In this document: one piece after another, positions 62,756-64,000 of the stretch
Position numbering within the stretch: the stretch's first letter is position 1
Layout: each line of letters begins with the position of its first letter
Origin: Burkholderiales bacterium
Lineage (GTDB): Bacteria > Pseudomonadota > Gammaproteobacteria > Burkholderiales > SG8-41
Assembly (NCBI GenBank): GCA_020854035.1
Contig: JADZGE010000064.1
Location: 39,691 to 103,690, forward strand
Reading direction: 5' to 3'
DNA: 64,000 nt
Program-made: the position numbers and the translations under genes
The notes under the pieces: model-generated
Databases searched by the model: none
Told to the model about the DNA's origin: nothing
Seen by the model: only the letters and a program-made list of their open reading frames with translations

Positions 62756-62877
62756 GCGGCCTCCGGTCTCGTCGCGCGGAATTCCCCGCCGGTTCCCGGC
62801 GCTGCCAGCTTCGCGGCCCCCGGTGACAGCGGCGGGGGCAAGGGCGGGTTTCGGCGGAAATACCGGGAAAGGCGCGC

Positions 62878-62906
62878 ATTATCCGCAATCTACGGGTGCT
62901 TTGCAA
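62878..62906 (-). promoter_or_regulatory. sigma70-type promoter of rpmE
   Basis: On the minus strand TTGCAA (62906-62901) is separated by exactly 17 bp from GATAAT (62883-62878). This matches the -35 at 4 of 6 and the -10 at 5 of 6 positions. It is about 120 nt upstream of the rpmE start, in the gap after the lipoprotein gene. Confidence 0.55.
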
Positions 62907-62984
62907 GCCGCCCGCGGCCGCCGGGCGGTCGCGAAATCGGGCGCTCTGGGAGCCGGTTCGTTCGACTCCCGGCCTCGCGCCTTC

Positions 62985-63464
62985 TCAGCGCAGGAGCGGG
63001 CGCTGCCCGGGCGCCCAGTTTTCCATGAGGGTGCAGCAGTCGAGGATCTCGCGCCGGCCCGTCGCGGCGGGCACCGGCGTGAAACGGGACGTGCCGTCGA
63101 TCACGCGCAGCGACACGAAATGCAGTTCGCCCGATCTCGCCTCGAGGACGAGCCTGCCCGTGTCGTGCCCGTCGCCGTGGAGCACCCGCGTGCCGGGCGG
63201 GGCGTCCACCCGGAAGTAGGAGCGCGGCAGCGTCTCGCCGATGAGGCGGTTGTCCACCCACAGCACCGAGTAGCTGCCGCTCTCGTCGGGGCCGCGGAAA
63301 TCGGCGCGGTAGACGTAGATGGTGGCCGAATTGGGATGCGTGCCGAACTGCTTCGCCTCGGCATCGCGCTCGCGTGTCGCCTGCGGTACCGACGTGCAGC
63401 CCGCGAGCAGCACGACGGCCACGGCGCGGCGAAGCCGGGTGAAGGCGCAGTGCGCGGCGTTCAC
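62985..63464 (-). CDS. DUF2846-like lipoprotein
   Basis: 159 residues from GTG 63464. N-terminal sorting signal ends in LLAGC (lipobox Cys), giving a small lipoprotein. The mature part has ATIYVYRADFRG, SYSVLWVDNRLIGETLPRSYFRVDAPPG and TRVLHGDGH, the small beta-sandwich pattern of DUF2846 proteins. An upstream ATG at 63488 would add eight residues before the signal and is less usual. It stands between rho and rpmE, same strand. Role unknown. Confidence 0.75.
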   Translation of the reverse strand: MNAAHCAFTRLRRAVAVVLLAGCTSVPQATRERDAEAKQFGTHPNSATIYVYRADFRGPDESGSYSVLWVDNRLIGETLPRSYFRVDAPPGTRVLHGDGHDTGRLVLEARSGELHFVSLRVIDGTSRFTPVPAATGRREILDCCTLMENWAPGQRPLLR

Positions 63465-63499
63465 GTCGCTCGGGCAGCGCGGCGCCACGGCCCGCGCGG

Positions 63500-64000
63500 C
63501 TACCCCCGCCGCATCGAGTCGAAGAAATCTGCGTTGTTCTTCGTGGCGCGGATCTTGTCGAGCAGGAATTCCGTGGCCTCGAGCTCGTCCATCGGGTAGA
63601 GGAGCTTCCTCAGCACCCAGATTTTCTGCAGCACGTCCTGCTTGATGAGGAGCTCCTCGCGACGCGTGCCCGACTTGTTGACGTTGATCGCCGGGAAGAT
63701 CCGCTTTTCGTACATCCGGCGGTCGAGGTGAATCTCCATGTTGCCGGTGCCCTTGAACTCCTCGTAGATCACGTCGTCCATGCGGCTGCCGGTATCGATC
63801 AACGCCGTGGCGAGGATCGTGAGCGAGCCGCCTTCCTCGACGTTGCGCGCCGCGCCGAAGAAGCGTTTCGGTCGCTGCAGCGCGTTCGCGTCCACGCCGC
63901 CCGTCAGAACCTTCCCGGAGGCGGGCACCACGGTGTTGTAGGCGCGCGCGAGGCGCGTGATCGAGTCGAGCAGGATCACGACGTCCTTCTTGTGCTCGAC
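63500..64000 (-). CDS. rho: transcription termination factor Rho, C-terminal part
   Basis: RNA-dependent hexameric ATPase that terminates transcription. About 167 residues are present; the N-terminal RNA-binding domain and Walker A lie past the right edge. Visible: Walker B with the arginine-rich stretch [16 protein letters not shown], the Q/R-loop region [63 protein letters not shown] and the C-terminal [15 protein letters not shown]. Ends at a TAG at 63500. Confidence 0.97.
   Translation of the reverse strand, partial: VEHKKDVVILLDSITRLARAYNTVVPASGKVLTGGVDANALQRPKRFFGAARNVEEGGSLTILATALIDTGSRMDDVIYEEFKGTGNMEIHLDRRMYEKRIFPAINVNKSGTRREELLIKQDVLQKIWVLRKLLYPMDELEATEFLLDKIRATKNNADFFDSMRRG

Overview
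The window is a high-GC chromosomal segment that looks betaproteobacterial, most likely from Burkholderiales or a close relative. The evidence is the rho / rpmE (L31) neighbourhood at the right edge, at least seven intact and two broken orphan Bug/TctC-type solute receptors, the organic-acid and acyl-CoA catabolic gene content, and an OxyR-AhpC-KatG group. No CRISPR array, prophage, rRNA or tRNA was seen. I cannot name the species.

Layout. 1-7.2 kb: acyl-CoA dehydrogenase, ADP-forming acyl-CoA synthetase, a tandem carboxymuconolactone-decarboxylase-like protein, an old-yellow-enzyme oxidoreductase and a maleate-isomerase-like protein. 7.4-9.4 kb: RRM protein, Bug receptor, conserved hypothetical. 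9.5-14 kb: oxyR divergent from an AhpC-type peroxiredoxin, then katG. 14.3-18.8 kb: a gamma-alpha-beta 2-oxoacid:acceptor oxidoreductase operon ending in a GltD-like reductase fused to a two-cluster ferredoxin, behind a well-formed FNR-type promoter. 19-22.7 kb: a ba3-like cytochrome oxidase (subunits II and I), a SCO protein and a membrane protein. 23-32 kb: PhoD phosphatase, Rossmann protein, radical SAM protein, deacetylase-family hydrolase, PaaK-like ligase and a flavin monooxygenase. 32-43.5 kb: RidA, Bug genes, HNH nuclease, methyltransferase-like protein, hydroxyacid oxidase, enoyl-CoA hydratase, GST and a B12-type radical SAM protein. 43.8-48.5 kb: the OsmC-family gene, amidohydrolase, MBL hydrolase and thiolase. 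48.7-62.4 kb: GGDEF protein, RraA-like protein, four intact Bug genes, an aconitase-superfamily dehydratase pair, cupins, a GT39-like membrane enzyme and a tartrate-dehydrogenase-like enzyme. 62.5-64 kb: rpmE, a lipoprotein and rho.

The most notable finding is at 43857-44417 (minus strand). An OsmC-family gene of 187 codons has a strong Shine-Dalgarno sequence and is interrupted only by one in-frame UGA (codon 84). That UGA lies exactly where the family has its first redox-active cysteine. The mRNA directly after it folds into a hairpin with the geometry of a bacterial SECIS element: apical loop starting GGU 20 nt after the UGA, and a bulged U in the apical stem. I read it as a selenocysteine-containing OsmC-like peroxidase. 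The second catalytic Cys (C155) is kept.

A second theme is gene decay by internal deletion. Two Bug genes, an SDR gene and a small exported protein have lost their middle part with a frame change, in at least two cases across short microhomology. Fragments of MscS, AraC, an aldo/keto reductase and possibly a REP-associated transposase also remain. Intergenic ends carry short-period tandem arrays with 7-, 9- and 10-nt units. Redox and oxygen control is visible in cis: two class II FNR-like promoters (the oxidoreductase operon and katG) and an OxyR-like site between oxyR and ahpC.
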